Source: an uncultured Prevotellaceae bacterium (GTDB lineage Bacteria; Bacteroidota; Bacteroidia; Bacteroidales; Bacteroidaceae). Taken from it: 64,000 bases of DNA. Numbering within the stretch: position 1 is the first letter of the stretch; every line of letters begins with the position of its first letter. The translations under genes and the position numbers were made by a program. The stretch covers positions 1-64,000 of the forward strand of contig CAMZCM010000006.1 of the NCBI GenBank assembly GCA_947305005.1, read 5' to 3'. Below the pieces are notes generated by a model. The model was not told the DNA's origin, searched no databases, and was given only the letters and a program-made list of their open reading frames with translations. Below are positions 24,943 to 34,781 of the stretch, in pieces.

Positions 24943-26072
24943 TACAAACGGCGTGAGAGGCGAGGAATCATTTGCTCTTTCCATGAGCGGAAATCACCTT
25001 CCAGGATGTGGCGACGCGCTTCGCGAACAAGCCAGAGATAGAAAGCAAGGTTATGGATGCTGCCTATCTGCAGGGCAAGGAGTTCCTGAGCCTTATACAG
25101 ATGATGGACATAAGCACGGGTGTAGGTCGTATCAACGTAGCTGGTGCCTGCTGGATCAAGGGGGGAGAAATCGTCGGCCCATTTGGCATTGCGCATATTC
25201 ATGGTGCCTTCGGATGTAAACAACATGGCATTACGGCCATTTCTCGTAGGCATTACACAGTCGAACATATCCACACCCAGACTGATGGCTTCGAGGATAT
25301 TTTCGGGTGTCCCGACACCCATCAGGTATCGGGGGCGGTCTTGTGGGAGAATGCCATTAACGAGTTCAATCATCTCATACATCACTTCAGCCGGCTCACC
25401 GACGGCGAGACCGCCGATGGCATTGCCTTCCGCATTCTTGGATGCCACGAACTCAGCGCTTTGAGTACGTAGGTCACGATAGGTGCAACCCTGAACGATG
25501 GGGAAGAGAGACTGATGGTAGCCGTACTTGGGCTCTGTCTCATTGAAATGTGTGATGCAGCGGTCTAACCAGTTATGGGTGAGCTGCAAGCTCTTCTTCG
25601 CATAGTCGTAGCTGGCTGTTCCAGGCGGGCATTCGTCGAAAGCCATGATGATGTCAGCGCCGATGCTACGTTCAATATCCATGACACGCTCGGGGGAGAA
25701 GAAATGCTTGGAGCCATCGATATGGCTGCGAAACTCACACCCTTCCTCGCGTAGCTTACGGATTCCCGTTAGGGAGAACACCTGAAAGCCGCCGCTGTCT
25801 GTGAGCATGGGACGGTTGAAGCCGTTGAACTTGTGCAAACCGCCGGCTTTCTCCAGCGTGTCGGTACCAGGACGCAGGTAGAGATGATAGGTGTTGCCAA
25901 GGATGATTTCCGCCTTGATGTCTTCCTTCAGATCACGAACCTGCACACCCTTCACGGAACCGACCGTTCCCACCGGCATGAAAATCGGTGTGTGAATGTC
26001 TCCGTGATCGGTGTGGATGACACCTGCACGCGCTGAAGACTGCGGGTCAGTATGTTGAAGGTCAAAAGTCAT
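24942..26072 (-). CDS. tgt: Queuine tRNA-ribosyltransferase lacking the CxCxxC zinc cysteines
   Basis: This 376-residue TIM-barrel enzyme exchanges G34 of GUN-anticodon tRNAs for preQ1. The catalytic residues are in FQVFSLTGIRKLREEG..., SIGADIIMAFDECPP, GGLAVGE and the nucleophile region GVDMFDCVMPTRNGRN. In E. coli the zinc site is CDCYTC...SRAYLHHL plus a His in TIHN. Here the aligned positions read GTSYVD (residues 309-314: Gly, Ser and Asp for the three Cys), while RAYVHHL and SIHNL (His340) remain. I recall the same change in other Bacteroidales Tgt proteins, so it is probably a lineage feature. It overlaps lon by 4 bases. Confidence 0.95.
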   Translation of the reverse strand: MTFDLQHTDPQSSARAGVIHTDHGDIHTPIFMPVGTVGSVKGVQVRDLKEDIKAEIILGNTYHLYLRPGTDTLEKAGGLHKFNGFNRPMLTDSGGFQVFSLTGIRKLREEGCEFRSHIDGSKHFFSPERVMDIERSIGADIIMAFDECPPGTASYDYAKKSLQLTHNWLDRCITHFNETEPKYGYHQSLFPIVQGCTYRDLRTQSAEFVASKNAEGNAIGGLAVGEPAEVMYEMIELVNGILPQDRPRYLMGVGTPENILEAISLGVDMFDCVMPTRNGRNAMLFTSEGTMNMRNAKWADDFSPLDPAGTSYVDTTYTRAYVHHLYKAQELLALQIGSIHNLAFYLWLVREARRHILEGDFRSWKEQMIPRLSRRL

Positions 26073-28513
26073 TCCTTGCTTTCTTCAAAAGTGAACTGAA
26101 TGGGATGGGCGACTTGTTCGTCCAGCAGTGCGTAATCCAAGACCTCCAGCACATTCTCTACGTAGTGGAAGGTCAGGCCGCGAAGATAGAGCTCGTCAAT
26201 GGACTCGATGTCCTTGCGGTTGTCGGCGCAAAGGATGATATCCGTGATGCCGGCACGCTTGGCAGCAAGAATCTTCTCTTTGATACCGCCCACGGGTAAC
26301 ACTTTGCCTCGAAGGGTAATCTCGCCTGTCATAGCAATGCCGCGACGCACCTTGCGCTGGGTCAGCGCTGAGACGAGGGAGGTGGCCATTGTGATACCTG
26401 CACTGGGACCATCCTTGGGAACAGCGCCCTCGGGCACGTGGATATGAATATTGTAGGACTCGAAGATGCGGTTATCGACTCCGATGGTATCGGCATGAGC
26501 CTTGATGAACTCCAGGGCCAAGATGGCCGACTCTTTCATGACATCGCCAAGGTTACCCGTGAGGGTCAGCTTCTGTCCCTTGCCACGGCTGAGGCTAGTC
26601 TCGATGTAGAGAATCTCGCCGCCGACACTCGTCCATGCCAAGCCTGTGACCACTCCGGCAAAACCGTTGCCCTGATAAGTGTCGCGCAGGTATTTGGGCT
26701 TACCCAGTATTTTCTCAATATCCGCAGGCTTCACGTCTAGAACGGGAAATTCGCCGTGACGCTCATGGTGCAAGACCATCTTTCGGAAGAAACGGTCCAG
26801 CTCTTTCTCAAGGCCACGAACACCGCTTTCGCGGGTATAGTTCTCAATCAGAAACTCCAGGGCGGCCTTATTCAGCTTGATTTCTTTATCTTTCTGGAGG
26901 CCGCAACCTTCTTTCACACGAGGCACGAGATGGCGCTTGGCAATCTCAATCTTCTCCTCGGTGATGTAACCGTTCACCTCAATGAGCTCCATACGATCCA
27001 GAAGAGGGCGGGGGATAGAGCCAATCGTGTTGGCGGTAGCGATGAACATCACATCGGACAGGTCCACATCCACTTCGAGGAAGTTATCATGAAACGCTTT
27101 GTTCTGTTCGGGATCCAGCACTTCCAACAGGGCGCTGGCGGGGTCTCCATTGACGGTGCGCTCAGTAATCTTGTCAATCTCGTCGAGCACAAAGACAGGA
27201 TTACAGGAATCTGCTTTGATCAGGCTCTTGATGATACGGCCTGGCATAGCACCGATATAGGTGCGACGGTGACCGCGAATCTCAGCTTCGTCATGCAAGC
27301 CGCCCAGCGAAGCACGGACGTACTTACGACCCATGGCATCGGCTATGCTCTTGCAGAGGGATGTCTTACCCACACCAGGAGGGCCATAGAGACACAGAAT
27401 GGTGGGACGGGCAGCGTCCTGACTGAAATAACGCACGGCGATATGCTCTAGGATTCGCTCTTTGACCTCTTTCATGCCATAATGGTTCTTCTCAAGAATC
27501 TTTTCGGCACGACGCAGGTTATAGTTGCATTTGGTGCGTTTGTTCCAGGGCAGTTGCACGAGTGTCTCCAGATATGTCAGCTGGACTTGGTAGTCAGGGC
27601 TTTGTGGATTCATTCGCTCCAGCTTTCCGAGCTCTTCCTCGAAGGTCTCTTGCACCTCCTTGTTCCACAACTGTTTCTTGGCCTTGCGACGCAGCTTGGC
27701 GATATCATCGGTTGCAGAGCCGCCCAACTCTTCCTGAATGTTTTGCAACTGGCGTTGCAGGAAGTAGTTGCGTTGCTGTTTGTCGATATCCACCTGTGTC
27801 TTCTGGCGGATATCGCTGCGGATGCGGGAATACTGAATCTCACGAGAGACCTCACGAAGGAGTTTCGTGGCTCGCATCACAGGAAACGATTCACGGAGAA
27901 GCTCGATCTTAGTGGGGACATCAAGGGGGAAGTTGGCACAGACGAAATTGACGAAGAAACGCAAGGACGAAGCATTCTTCAGCGCTGTGACAGCATCGCG
28001 CCCAAAGTTCTCGTTGAGCAGTGTATATTCCTTGAGTTGGTTGGCCAACGTCTGCCGCATCAGTCGGTAGGTCTCGCCGGACATCTCTTCGTAGTGCTCA
28101 TGGATAGGCCTGACGCTTCCCATGAGAATGCCGTCAGCGGCATAGGTGTCGAGGAGACGGACAGGAGCAAAGCCTTGGATAATCGCGGTCGTTGTGTCAT
28201 CCGGTAACTCAAAGATACGAAGCACTTTTGAGACAACGCCTATGTCATAAAGATCAGAGGTTGTCGGCTGTTCCACATCGGGCTCCGTTTGGGTAGCGCA
28301 AACGATGTAGCTGCTCTCTTCATAAGCGCGTTTGCACACTCGGATACTACCGATACGTCCAACAGTAATCGGGAGGATGACCCCAGGGAACATCGTGATG
28401 TCTCGCAAGGGCAAGACAGGCAGCATCTCGGGATGTTCAATCTCGTATATAGTCTTTTCATCACCGTCGTAGTCAGCGATAAAAGAAAAAGGATTCTGGT
28501 TGTCGTTGTTCAT
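26069..28513 (-). CDS. lon: ATP-dependent protease La (Lon)
   Basis: This 814-residue soluble AAA+ protease degrades misfolded and regulatory proteins. It has an N-terminal LON substrate-binding domain ([19 protein letters not shown], about residues 30-230) and a coiled-coil linker with [18 protein letters not shown]. The AAA module has Walker [11 protein letters not shown], Walker [10 protein letters not shown] and the sensor region. The C-terminal Ser/Lys protease has Ser in [11 protein letters not shown] and Lys in [14 protein letters not shown]. It is the first gene of the lon-tgt-lptG-helicase operon and has its own promoter. Confidence 0.98.
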   Translation of the reverse strand: MNNDNQNPFSFIADYDGDEKTIYEIEHPEMLPVLPLRDITMFPGVILPITVGRIGSIRVCKRAYEESSYIVCATQTEPDVEQPTTSDLYDIGVVSKVLRIFELPDDTTTAIIQGFAPVRLLDTYAADGILMGSVRPIHEHYEEMSGETYRLMRQTLANQLKEYTLLNENFGRDAVTALKNASSLRFFVNFVCANFPLDVPTKIELLRESFPVMRATKLLREVSREIQYSRIRSDIRQKTQVDIDKQQRNYFLQRQLQNIQEELGGSATDDIAKLRRKAKKQLWNKEVQETFEEELGKLERMNPQSPDYQVQLTYLETLVQLPWNKRTKCNYNLRRAEKILEKNHYGMKEVKERILEHIAVRYFSQDAARPTILCLYGPPGVGKTSLCKSIADAMGRKYVRASLGGLHDEAEIRGHRRTYIGAMPGRIIKSLIKADSCNPVFVLDEIDKITERTVNGDPASALLEVLDPEQNKAFHDNFLEVDVDLSDVMFIATANTIGSIPRPLLDRMELIEVNGYITEEKIEIAKRHLVPRVKEGCGLQKDKEIKLNKAALEFLIENYTRESGVRGLEKELDRFFRKMVLHHERHGEFPVLDVKPADIEKILGKPKYLRDTYQGNGFAGVVTGLAWTSVGGEILYIETSLSRGKGQKLTLTGNLGDVMKESAILALEFIKAHADTIGVDNRIFESYNIHIHVPEGAVPKDGPSAGITMATSLVSALTQRKVRRGIAMTGEITLRGKVLPVGGIKEKILAAKRAGITDIILCADNRKDIESIDELYLRGLTFHYVENVLEVLDYALLDEQVAHPIQFTFEESKE

Positions 28514-28533
28514 AAATCACCAATAAAAGCGCG

Positions 28534-28541
28534 CAAAGGTA
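28534..28541 (-). promoter_or_regulatory. -7 promoter element for lon operon
   Basis: The minus strand reads TACCTTTG (TAnnTTTG) 20 bases upstream of the lon ATG. Confidence 0.6.
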
Positions 28542-28588
28542 AGCAATTTTTTCGAAATAATTGCAAAAATGCCTCAAAAACACTGCTT

Positions 28589-29362
28589 TTAAGGGTGTAA
28601 CAAGATGTCCGACAGAGAGTAGTTGTCCATCAGGCAACTACGGTCCACGTTGCCACGAATGCCGTGAATACGGCTGGTGGCGGAGTATTGCCACATCACG
28701 AAGGCAGCATCGTCGCACAGCTTGGGTATATCCTCGTGGTAGCGGGCAATCATATATTTATAATTGGTAAAGGGACCGGATAGGTATTTGTTGTAGAAGT
28801 CGCGAGAGGTGTAGAGAATCGGACGGACACCATAGTGTTTCTCGACCATGCGTAGGAATTGGCGTAGGCTTCCCTGAAAGCGGGCTAACGGAGCCTTTCC
28901 ACGATGTTCAATGTCGATGATGGGGATGAGGTCGTGGTCTTTCAGCTTCACGACGGATGTGAAGTTGCGGAACTGTTCGTGGATATTGGCTGTGGGGCTG
29001 TAGAAATGATAGGCTCCTACACGCAATCCCACTTGTTTGGCGCCTTTGAAGTTGGTGTAATAAGTCTGGTCAACGTATTTGGCGCCCTCTGTCGCTTTGA
29101 TATAAACGTACGCCAGTTTGTTGTACGTTACCTCTTTCCAATTGATCTTTCCTTGGTAGTGGGAAACGTCAATGCCGCCAACCTTGAAGTTCGCAATGTG
29201 ATAGGTTTCTTGGGTGATATCAAAGGAGTCTGGAGCCAACGGAACCTGCGGATTCAGAGCCGGCATGAGAGGGTCGGGTTCGAAATCGTCGGCAACAGCT
29301 TCTGCCCAACATAAGAAACACAAGCAGAAGGACAGAAAAGGAAACAAGAAAGAATGCCTCAT
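28589..29362 (-). CDS. Secreted GH25 lysozyme (muramidase)
   Basis: This 257-residue protein has a signal peptide (about 1-24, FPFLSFCLCFLCWAEAVA) and a GH25 barrel from about residue 58. Motifs are GIDVSHYQGKINW (Asp), VYIKATEGAKYVD, VGAYHFYSP and the catalytic LIPIIDIEHRG. It is expected to cut the glycan backbone of peptidoglycan in the periplasm or outside. It overlaps cdd by 4 bases (ATGA). The C-terminal part keeps the family's final strand (AAFVMWQYSATSRIHGIRGNVD). Confidence 0.94.
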   Translation of the reverse strand: MRHSFLFPFLSFCLCFLCWAEAVADDFEPDPLMPALNPQVPLAPDSFDITQETYHIANFKVGGIDVSHYQGKINWKEVTYNKLAYVYIKATEGAKYVDQTYYTNFKGAKQVGLRVGAYHFYSPTANIHEQFRNFTSVVKLKDHDLIPIIDIEHRGKAPLARFQGSLRQFLRMVEKHYGVRPILYTSRDFYNKYLSGPFTNYKYMIARYHEDIPKLCDDAAFVMWQYSATSRIHGIRGNVDRSCLMDNYSLSDILLHP

Positions 29363-29838
29363 GCTAACTGAGAACCGTCAAAAGTGAGAGGCAACAGGTC
29401 GCGAACGCTTGAGACGACATAAACGCCATCGGTGCCGTAAAGAAGAATGCGGATAGGTTGGGAGAAGCGTGTCTCGGCTTCCAATAACGCCTGACGACAG
29501 GAACCGCAGGGGGCGATGGGTGATGCGGTGAAGGATCCTTTGGTTTGAGCGGCAATGGCCAGGCTAACAGGAGGAATGCCGGGAGCGTTGGCTGAAGCGG
29601 CAAAGAACGCTGTGCGCTCGGCACATAAGCCAACAGGGAAAGCAGCATTTTCCTGATTGCTGCCCCTGAAGACTTGACCGTCTTTCAATCGCAGGGCAGC
29701 ACCGACTTGGAAATGTGAATAAGGGGAGTAGCTGGTCTCTGTCATCTGCTTGGCTGTCTCGACTAATTTTTTATCCTCGGCAGACAGTTCTTCCAGCGAT
29801 AAGAGCTGTATAGAAATGGTGATTTGGAGCGATTTCAT
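29359..29838 (-). CDS. cdd: Cytidine deaminase
   Basis: This 159-residue enzyme (ATG at 29838) deaminates cytidine and deoxycytidine in pyrimidine salvage. The zinc site is complete: NAAFPVGLCAERTAFF (Cys and the catalytic Glu) and APCGSCRQALLE (two Cys). YSPYSHFQVGAAL is the substrate-binding motif. The frame stays open 70 codons further upstream, but that part spans the promoter at 29862-29869 and has no homology-like features. Confidence 0.96.
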   Translation of the reverse strand: MKSLQITISIQLLSLEELSAEDKKLVETAKQMTETSYSPYSHFQVGAALRLKDGQVFRGSNQENAAFPVGLCAERTAFFAASANAPGIPPVSLAIAAQTKGSFTASPIAPCGSCRQALLEAETRFSQPIRILLYGTDGVYVVSSVRDLLPLTFDGSQLA

Positions 29839-29861
29839 ACTTTCTTGACTGAATTTTGTCA

Positions 29862-29869
29862 CAAAAGTA
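29862..29869 (-). promoter_or_regulatory. -7 promoter element for cdd-GH25 operon
   Basis: The minus strand reads TACTTTTG (TAnnTTTG) 23 bases upstream of the cdd ATG, which excludes the longer cdd frame. Confidence 0.6.
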
Positions 29870-29901
29870 CAACTTTTCTCGGAGGTTTTAATAAAAAAGC
29901 T

Positions 29902-29909
29902 TATTTTTG
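29902..29909 (+). promoter_or_regulatory. -7 promoter element for the glucosaminidase gene
   Basis: TATTTTTG matches TAnnTTTG, 22 bases before the ATG at 29932. It supports that start over an in-frame start at 29824. Confidence 0.6.
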
Positions 29910-29931
29910 TGCGCAAATTGCAGATATTTCT

Positions 29932-30840
29932 ATGAGAACACTTCAGAAAATCATTGTATGCCTCCTGTGCTGGATTCCAGTTTGTGCCTTCTCGCAGTCC
30001 GTACAGTGGCGTTATATTGAGAACTATAAAGATATGGCTATTGACCAAATGCGTCGGTATAGAATACCTGCTTCAATCACTTTGGCGCAAGGTCTCATTG
30101 AGAGTGGGGCGGGGAAGAGCCGTCTGGCCACAGAAGCTCATAACCACTTTGGCATCAAAGTCGGCGGAACTTGGTCGGGACCCTATATCGTGATGGCTGA
30201 TGACCGTCCTGACGACCGTTTCCGTAAGTACCGCAATGATTCTGAGAGCTTTGAGGACCATTCAAAATTCTTGGCCAATGGTCAGCGTTATCGCTTCCTC
30301 TTCAACCTGAAGATTACTGACTACAAAGGTTGGGCGCACGGATTGAAGAAAGCGGGTTATGCCACGAACCCACGCTACGCGGAGATGCTGATCGGTACCA
30401 TCGAACGCTATAATCTTCAACAGTTCGATTCCTATACCAAAGGTCGCTATCATGCTCGTTCCGGGAATTCTGAAATGGGAAGTGCTTTCTTTTCCCAACA
30501 CATTGTCTATAAAATCAATAAAAATTACATGATTATCGCTAATTCGGGCGATACATGGGAGAGTGTGTCACGAGAGACAGGCGTTAGCGTCCGCAAGTTG
30601 CGCAGGTATAATGAACGTCCGAAAGGCTCGTTGCTGCAGGCTGGCGATATCGTCTATCTGGAGAAGAAACGCACGAAAGCGGACAAGGCTTACAAAGGCA
30701 TACCTCATGTCGTGAAGCCTGGTGAGTCGCTTTATGATATCTCACAGCGTTATGGCATTCGACTGAAATACATCTACAAGCTGAATGCTCTTTCTGAAGA
30801 CTATGTCCCGCAAAACGGAGACCTCATTTGGCTTCGCTAA
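29932..30840 (+). CDS. Secreted glucosaminidase-domain protein with two LysM motifs
   Basis: From the ATG at 29932 the protein has 302 residues. It begins with a signal peptide (LQKIIVCLLCWIPVCAFSQ), then an N-acetylglucosaminidase (GH73/FlgJ-like) domain (about 25-165). Motifs are IPASITLAQGLIESGAGKS (catalytic Glu), NHFGIKVGG and FRKYRNDSESFEDHS. Two LysM-like segments follow: SGDTWESVSRETGVSVRKLRRYN (about 205-245) and KPGESLYDISQRYGIRLKYI (about 260-302). It is expected to hydrolyse peptidoglycan while bound to it. It is divergent from cdd and the GH25 lysozyme, so two wall hydrolases lie side by side. Confidence 0.93.
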   Translation: MRTLQKIIVCLLCWIPVCAFSQSVQWRYIENYKDMAIDQMRRYRIPASITLAQGLIESGAGKSRLATEAHNHFGIKVGGTWSGPYIVMADDRPDDRFRKYRNDSESFEDHSKFLANGQRYRFLFNLKITDYKGWAHGLKKAGYATNPRYAEMLIGTIERYNLQQFDSYTKGRYHARSGNSEMGSAFFSQHIVYKINKNYMIIANSGDTWESVSRETGVSVRKLRRYNERPKGSLLQAGDIVYLEKKRTKADKAYKGIPHVVKPGESLYDISQRYGIRLKYIYKLNALSEDYVPQNGDLIWLR

Positions 30841-30873
30841 TCTTTTATTGTAACCCTTAACCCTTAACCAATA

Positions 30874-32565
30874 ATGGCCGACGATAAGAAAATCATTTTC
30901 TCGATGGTAGGCGTCAGCAAGACCATCCAACAGACACAGAAACAAGTACTTAAAAATATCTATCTCAGCTTCTTCTATGGGGCTAAGATTGGTATCATAG
31001 GTTTGAATGGTTCCGGTAAATCTACGCTGCTGAAAATCATTGCCGGTTTGGATCAGAGTTATCAGGGCAACGTGGTCTTCGCCCCTGGCTACTCCGTAGG
31101 TTATCTGCCGCAGGAGCCACAATTGGACGATGAGAAGACCGTTCGCGAGGTGGTCGAGGAAGGCGTGCAGCATATTGTGGAGGCGCTGAAGGAATATGAG
31201 GAAATCAACCAGAAGTTCGGTCTCCCGGAATATTATGAGGATGAGGATAAGATGAACGCTCTCTTTGCCCGTCAGGGAGAGTTGCAGGACATCATCGACG
31301 CCACCGATGCCTGGAATCTCGATACGAAGCTGGCACGTGCGATGGACGCGCTGCGCTGTCCGCCGCAGGATCAGCTTTGCAAGAACCTCTCAGGCGGTGA
31401 GCGCCGTCGTGTAGCCCTCTGTCGTCTGCTATTGCAGAAACCCGATGTGCTGCTGCTCGATGAGCCTACCAACCATCTTGATGCTGAGAGTATTGACTGG
31501 TTGGAACAGCACTTGAACCAATATGAGGGAACAGTCATTGCTGTCACCCACGACCGCTACTTCCTCGACGATGTGGCCGGTTGGATTCTTGAACTGGATC
31601 GTGGCGAGGGCATCCCCTGGCAGGGCAACTACAGCTCATGGCTGGAACAGAAGACCAAACGTCTGGAGATGGAGGAGAAAGTGGAAAGCAAGCGTCGCAA
31701 GACGCTGCAACGTGAGTTGGAATGGGTTCGTATGGCACCAAAAGCCCGTCAGGCAAAGGGAAAAGCCCGTCTGTCGAACTATGAAAGGATGCTCAATGAA
31801 GACCAAAAGGAGAAAGAGCAGAAACTGGAAATCTATATCCCCAGCGGCCCGCGACTTGGCAATAAAGTCATTGAGGCTCATGGGCTCAGTAAAGCCTTTG
31901 GTGACAAGGTGTTGTTCAAGGACCTTGACTTCACGTTGCCGCCCAATGGTATCGTGGGTGTCATCGGTCCCAATGGCGCCGGAAAGACTACGCTTTTCCG
32001 CCTGATTATGGGCCTCGAAAAGCCTGATGCTGGTAGCTTTGAGGTAGGAGAGACCGTGAAGCTGGCTTATGTGGATCAGAGCCACCGTGACATCAAAGCC
32101 GACGAGACGGTTTACCAGATTGTCTCACAGGGTAACGAGCTCATCCGCATGGGTGGTCGTGACATCAATGCCCGCGCTTATCTCTCCCGTTTTAACTTCA
32201 CGGGTGCTGACCAGGAAAAAAAATGTGGCGTGCTCTCCGGCGGTGAACGAAACCGTCTTCATTTGGCAATGGCGTTGAAGGAAGAAGGCAATGTTTTGCT
32301 GCTTGACGAGCCTACCAATGACATCGATGTGAATACCCTTCGCGCACTTGAAGAAGGACTTGAATCATTTGCGGGTTGTGCGGTGATTATCAGCCACGAC
32401 CGTTGGTTTTTAGATCGTATCTGTACGCATATTCTTGCTTTCGAGGGCGACGGAAATGTCGTGTATTTTGAGGGCTCCTATACCGACTACGAAGCCAACA
32501 AACTCAAGCGCCTCGGATTGGAGGAGCCTCGCCGTATTCGCTATCGTAAACTCACGGAAGACTAA
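30874..32565 (+). CDS. ettA: Energy-dependent translational throttle protein EttA (ABC-F)
   Basis: This 563-residue ABC-F ATPase has two nucleotide-binding domains and no membrane segments. NBD1 has Walker A GLNGSGKST, signature NLSGGERRRVALC and Walker B VLLLDEPTNHLD. The linker (about 245-310, arm residues KRLEMEEKVESKRRKTLQREL, LSNYERML) is followed by NBD2 with GPNGAGKTT, VLSGGERNRLHLA and LLLDEPTNDID. EttA binds the ribosomal E site and couples early elongation to energy state. Its 3' end overlaps the convergent gene by 14 bases. Confidence 0.95.
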   Translation: MADDKKIIFSMVGVSKTIQQTQKQVLKNIYLSFFYGAKIGIIGLNGSGKSTLLKIIAGLDQSYQGNVVFAPGYSVGYLPQEPQLDDEKTVREVVEEGVQHIVEALKEYEEINQKFGLPEYYEDEDKMNALFARQGELQDIIDATDAWNLDTKLARAMDALRCPPQDQLCKNLSGGERRRVALCRLLLQKPDVLLLDEPTNHLDAESIDWLEQHLNQYEGTVIAVTHDRYFLDDVAGWILELDRGEGIPWQGNYSSWLEQKTKRLEMEEKVESKRRKTLQRELEWVRMAPKARQAKGKARLSNYERMLNEDQKEKEQKLEIYIPSGPRLGNKVIEAHGLSKAFGDKVLFKDLDFTLPPNGIVGVIGPNGAGKTTLFRLIMGLEKPDAGSFEVGETVKLAYVDQSHRDIKADETVYQIVSQGNELIRMGGRDINARAYLSRFNFTGADQEKKCGVLSGGERNRLHLAMALKEEGNVLLLDEPTNDIDVNTLRALEEGLESFAGCAVIISHDRWFLDRICTHILAFEGDGNVVYFEGSYTDYEANKLKRLGLEEPRRIRYRKLTED

Positions 32566-34078
32566 TCAGCTCCAGTACTGCGTTTTCGTAGGGCTTTAGT
32601 GCAGGGACATTGACCTTGCACGCTTTGCCGTCGAGATTCTTCACCGTCATTGGCTGTGCCTCAGCGGCTGTCAGGCCGAAGTTCCCGACCTCCACGAATT
32701 GCTTTCCGTCCTTCTCAAAAGCTGCCGAGGCGGAAAGCACCGCAGGCTGATAGTTGACGTAGGGTAGGCGAGCGTAACCCCACAATAAACCTCCTTGCTT
32801 GGAACGGCCAATGAGCTTCGGCGCCCATTCGTCTGCATCAATGCCGCTGCCCTTGGCAGCGAAAGTCACGATGAGGTCGTTACCCTCCTGTCGCGACTTG
32901 ATGGCTTGTGCACCACGACCGAAATTCACTTCCTTGTAGCTGCCGAACGTGAGGCTCTTCACATCCACTTCCTCTGCGGGATTGAAGCCAGCCTCGCCCT
33001 TGATACGTAGTTCTATCTTCTTGGTCTTGGCATCGATGGGCGTTGTGTTGAGTACTTCCAACAGTAACCCCTTATTCATCTTGATACAGATGTTCTTAGA
33101 ACTGTGAGTGTCATTAGGTTGGTCTTCGTTTTTCAGGGTGTCGATGACCGCGAAATTCATCTGAATAACACGGCCGTGCTCGTCCTGGAACACTTTCGGA
33201 CGTTCATATTTGAACCACGGCTCCGGCGTTCCGTCGGCGTGGCGTGAGAAAGCGTAAGTGTAAGCCTCGCCTGGTTCCACTATCCAATGCAGCCCGTCGA
33301 GCGAACGTTCGTACCACGCCACACGGCCCAGCCAGTCGTTGACGATGAGATGATATTGCAATTCATCGCGCCACACGACGGGGTCTTCGAATTCGCCGCG
33401 AACGGGTGGATAGATGCGTTCTGACGTGATCTGTCGCCACGGTTGCAGTCCGTCTCTGCTAATCCACACACCGCCGCCGCGACACACCATCAGACGTGAG
33501 CCGTCTTGTCGGCGGCAGAAGGTCAGGTTGCTCAGCCCCTCGATAATGCGGTGGCCACGTTGGTCGAACTGAAAACGTCCGAACATCCAGGGTCCTTCGG
33601 GTTTGTCGGCGATGTAATAGCCGTCGATGGTATAGACCACAATACGTCCGTCATCCAGCAGATAAGCCTCGGGATTATGACCCTTGCCGATGCTGTTCTC
33701 TATCTTATAGGGACCGCTCAGATGGCGGCTGGTCGTGTGAAACACGGTGGAGTTGCTCCAGAACATGTGCCCTTTGGGGCTGTTCTCCGGCCATCCGCAG
33801 ACATACATGTGATAAAGGCCGTCTTTATCCTGAATAATGTTTCCTCCCCAGAAGCTGATGCCGTCCTGCTCAATACCATTATCTACGTAGCGGTTGCGCA
33901 CGGCTTCGGCTCCCCAGTTGGCGCGTGCCAGTCGGCTTTCGGGCATTGTCTCAAATCGGTCCATGTGTCGGCCGCCCAAGACCAGATTTTCCCATTCGGT
34001 AGGGCGCTGGCGTTCAGTAATTTGCGCGTTCAACAAAACGGGGAACAGGAGAAGTAACAAAGTAAGATGTCTCATCAC
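32552..34078 (-). CDS. Secreted beta-propeller glycoside hydrolase-like protein
   Basis: This 508-residue protein has a signal peptide (HLTLLLLLFPVLLNAQ). Residues about 60-330 look like the five-bladed propeller of GH43/GH32/GH130-type enzymes: GGNIIQDKDGLYHMYVCGW, GKGHNPEAYLLDDGRIVVYTIDGYYIA, SRDGLQPWRQI, GEFEDPVVWRDELQYHLIVNDW and a blade with FKYERPKVFQDE. A beta-sandwich-like C-terminal region follows (about 350-508). Asp and Glu residues sit in places that could be catalytic (RGEFEDPVV), but I cannot assign a CAZy family or substrate. It stands alone, without SusC/D neighbours. The ATG ATG start leaves a one-codon ambiguity. Confidence 0.8.
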   Translation of the reverse strand: MMRHLTLLLLLFPVLLNAQITERQRPTEWENLVLGGRHMDRFETMPESRLARANWGAEAVRNRYVDNGIEQDGISFWGGNIIQDKDGLYHMYVCGWPENSPKGHMFWSNSTVFHTTSRHLSGPYKIENSIGKGHNPEAYLLDDGRIVVYTIDGYYIADKPEGPWMFGRFQFDQRGHRIIEGLSNLTFCRRQDGSRLMVCRGGGVWISRDGLQPWRQITSERIYPPVRGEFEDPVVWRDELQYHLIVNDWLGRVAWYERSLDGLHWIVEPGEAYTYAFSRHADGTPEPWFKYERPKVFQDEHGRVIQMNFAVIDTLKNEDQPNDTHSSKNICIKMNKGLLLEVLNTTPIDAKTKKIELRIKGEAGFNPAEEVDVKSLTFGSYKEVNFGRGAQAIKSRQEGNDLIVTFAAKGSGIDADEWAPKLIGRSKQGGLLWGYARLPYVNYQPAVLSASAAFEKDGKQFVEVGNFGLTAAEAQPMTVKNLDGKACKVNVPALKPYENAVLELISLP

Positions 34079-34130
34079 AAGTTGATATTTAAGATATGAA
34101 GTTTCGTATGTCTATTTACAATTTAAATAC

Positions 34131-34619
34131 TTAGATGATACGGCAGAGAATTGCTACGAGGGTTTCCAGCCCCTCGCGATCTACATCGTCGAAGGTGGCG
34201 AGCTGGTCGCTGTCGATGTCCAAGACACCGATGACGTTGCCGTCCTTCATCATGGGCACCACAATCTCAGAACGGCTGAGGCTGCTGCAGGCAATATGAC
34301 CAGGGAAAGCATCGACATCGGGCACGACGAGCGTTTGAGCTTTTGCCCACGCTGTGCCGCAAACACCACGTTCCTTTTTGATTCGTGTACAAGCCACAGG
34401 GCCTTGGAACGGGCCAAGGTGCAGCCATTCGGGCTCTTTCGTCAGATAGAAACCCACCCAGAAGAAGCCAAAAGCTTCGCGCAAGGCGGCGGCCGTGTTC
34501 GCCAGTGCAGAGATGAGATCGTCCTCACCTTCTATGAAGATTGCAAACTCAGAAAGGAACTGTTCGTAGCGCTCACGCTTGGTGAGGCCTGCAGGCATGG
34601 AAAATGATTGCTCAGCCAT
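34131..34619 (-). CDS. msrC: GAF-domain free methionine-(R)-sulfoxide reductase
   Basis: This 162-residue GAF protein is of the fRMsr (YebR) family, reducing free Met-R-sulfoxide. The three cysteines used by the family are all present: PVACTRI, RGVCGTAWA and GHIACSSLSRSEIVVP. The rest is the GAF fold, with FGFFWVGFYLT and VIGVLDIDSD. It probably protects free methionine from oxidation. It has its own promoter and is divergent from rpsP. Confidence 0.92.
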   Translation of the reverse strand: MAEQSFSMPAGLTKRERYEQFLSEFAIFIEGEDDLISALANTAAALREAFGFFWVGFYLTKEPEWLHLGPFQGPVACTRIKKERGVCGTAWAKAQTLVVPDVDAFPGHIACSSLSRSEIVVPMMKDGNVIGVLDIDSDQLATFDDVDREGLETLVAILCRII

Positions 34620-34641
34620 ATCTTTAATCCAAAAACAGCCG

Positions 34642-34649
34642 CAAAGATA
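34642..34649 (-). promoter_or_regulatory. -7 promoter element for fRMsr
   Basis: The minus strand reads TATCTTTG (TAnnTTTG) 22 bases upstream of the ATG at 34619. Confidence 0.6.
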
Positions 34650-34690
34650 ATGGAAATCTGTGAGGTAACGGCAAAAAGAAGGAAAAAAGT

Positions 34691-34721
34691 TTTGTCACGT
34701 CACAAGAATGTCGTACCTTTG
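34691..34721 (+). promoter_or_regulatory. Promoter of rpsP
   Basis: TTTG (34691-34694), a 19-base spacer and TACCTTTG (34714-34721) form a perfect Bacteroidota promoter. The leader is about 55 bases. Confidence 0.8.
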
Positions 34722-34781
34722 CGCCCGCTGTCACGAGTTGGCAGCATGATTTCAAACCTATTAACTCATAATTAAACATTT

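Noticed and set aside
26756..28207. Long plus-strand open frames (231 and 241 codons) opposite lon
   Set aside because: They are antisense to a clearly conserved gene; their length reflects codon bias in lon.
29839..30048. 70-codon N-terminal extension of cdd
   Set aside because: It spans the cdd promoter and the start of the divergent gene; the family begins at the ATG at 29838.
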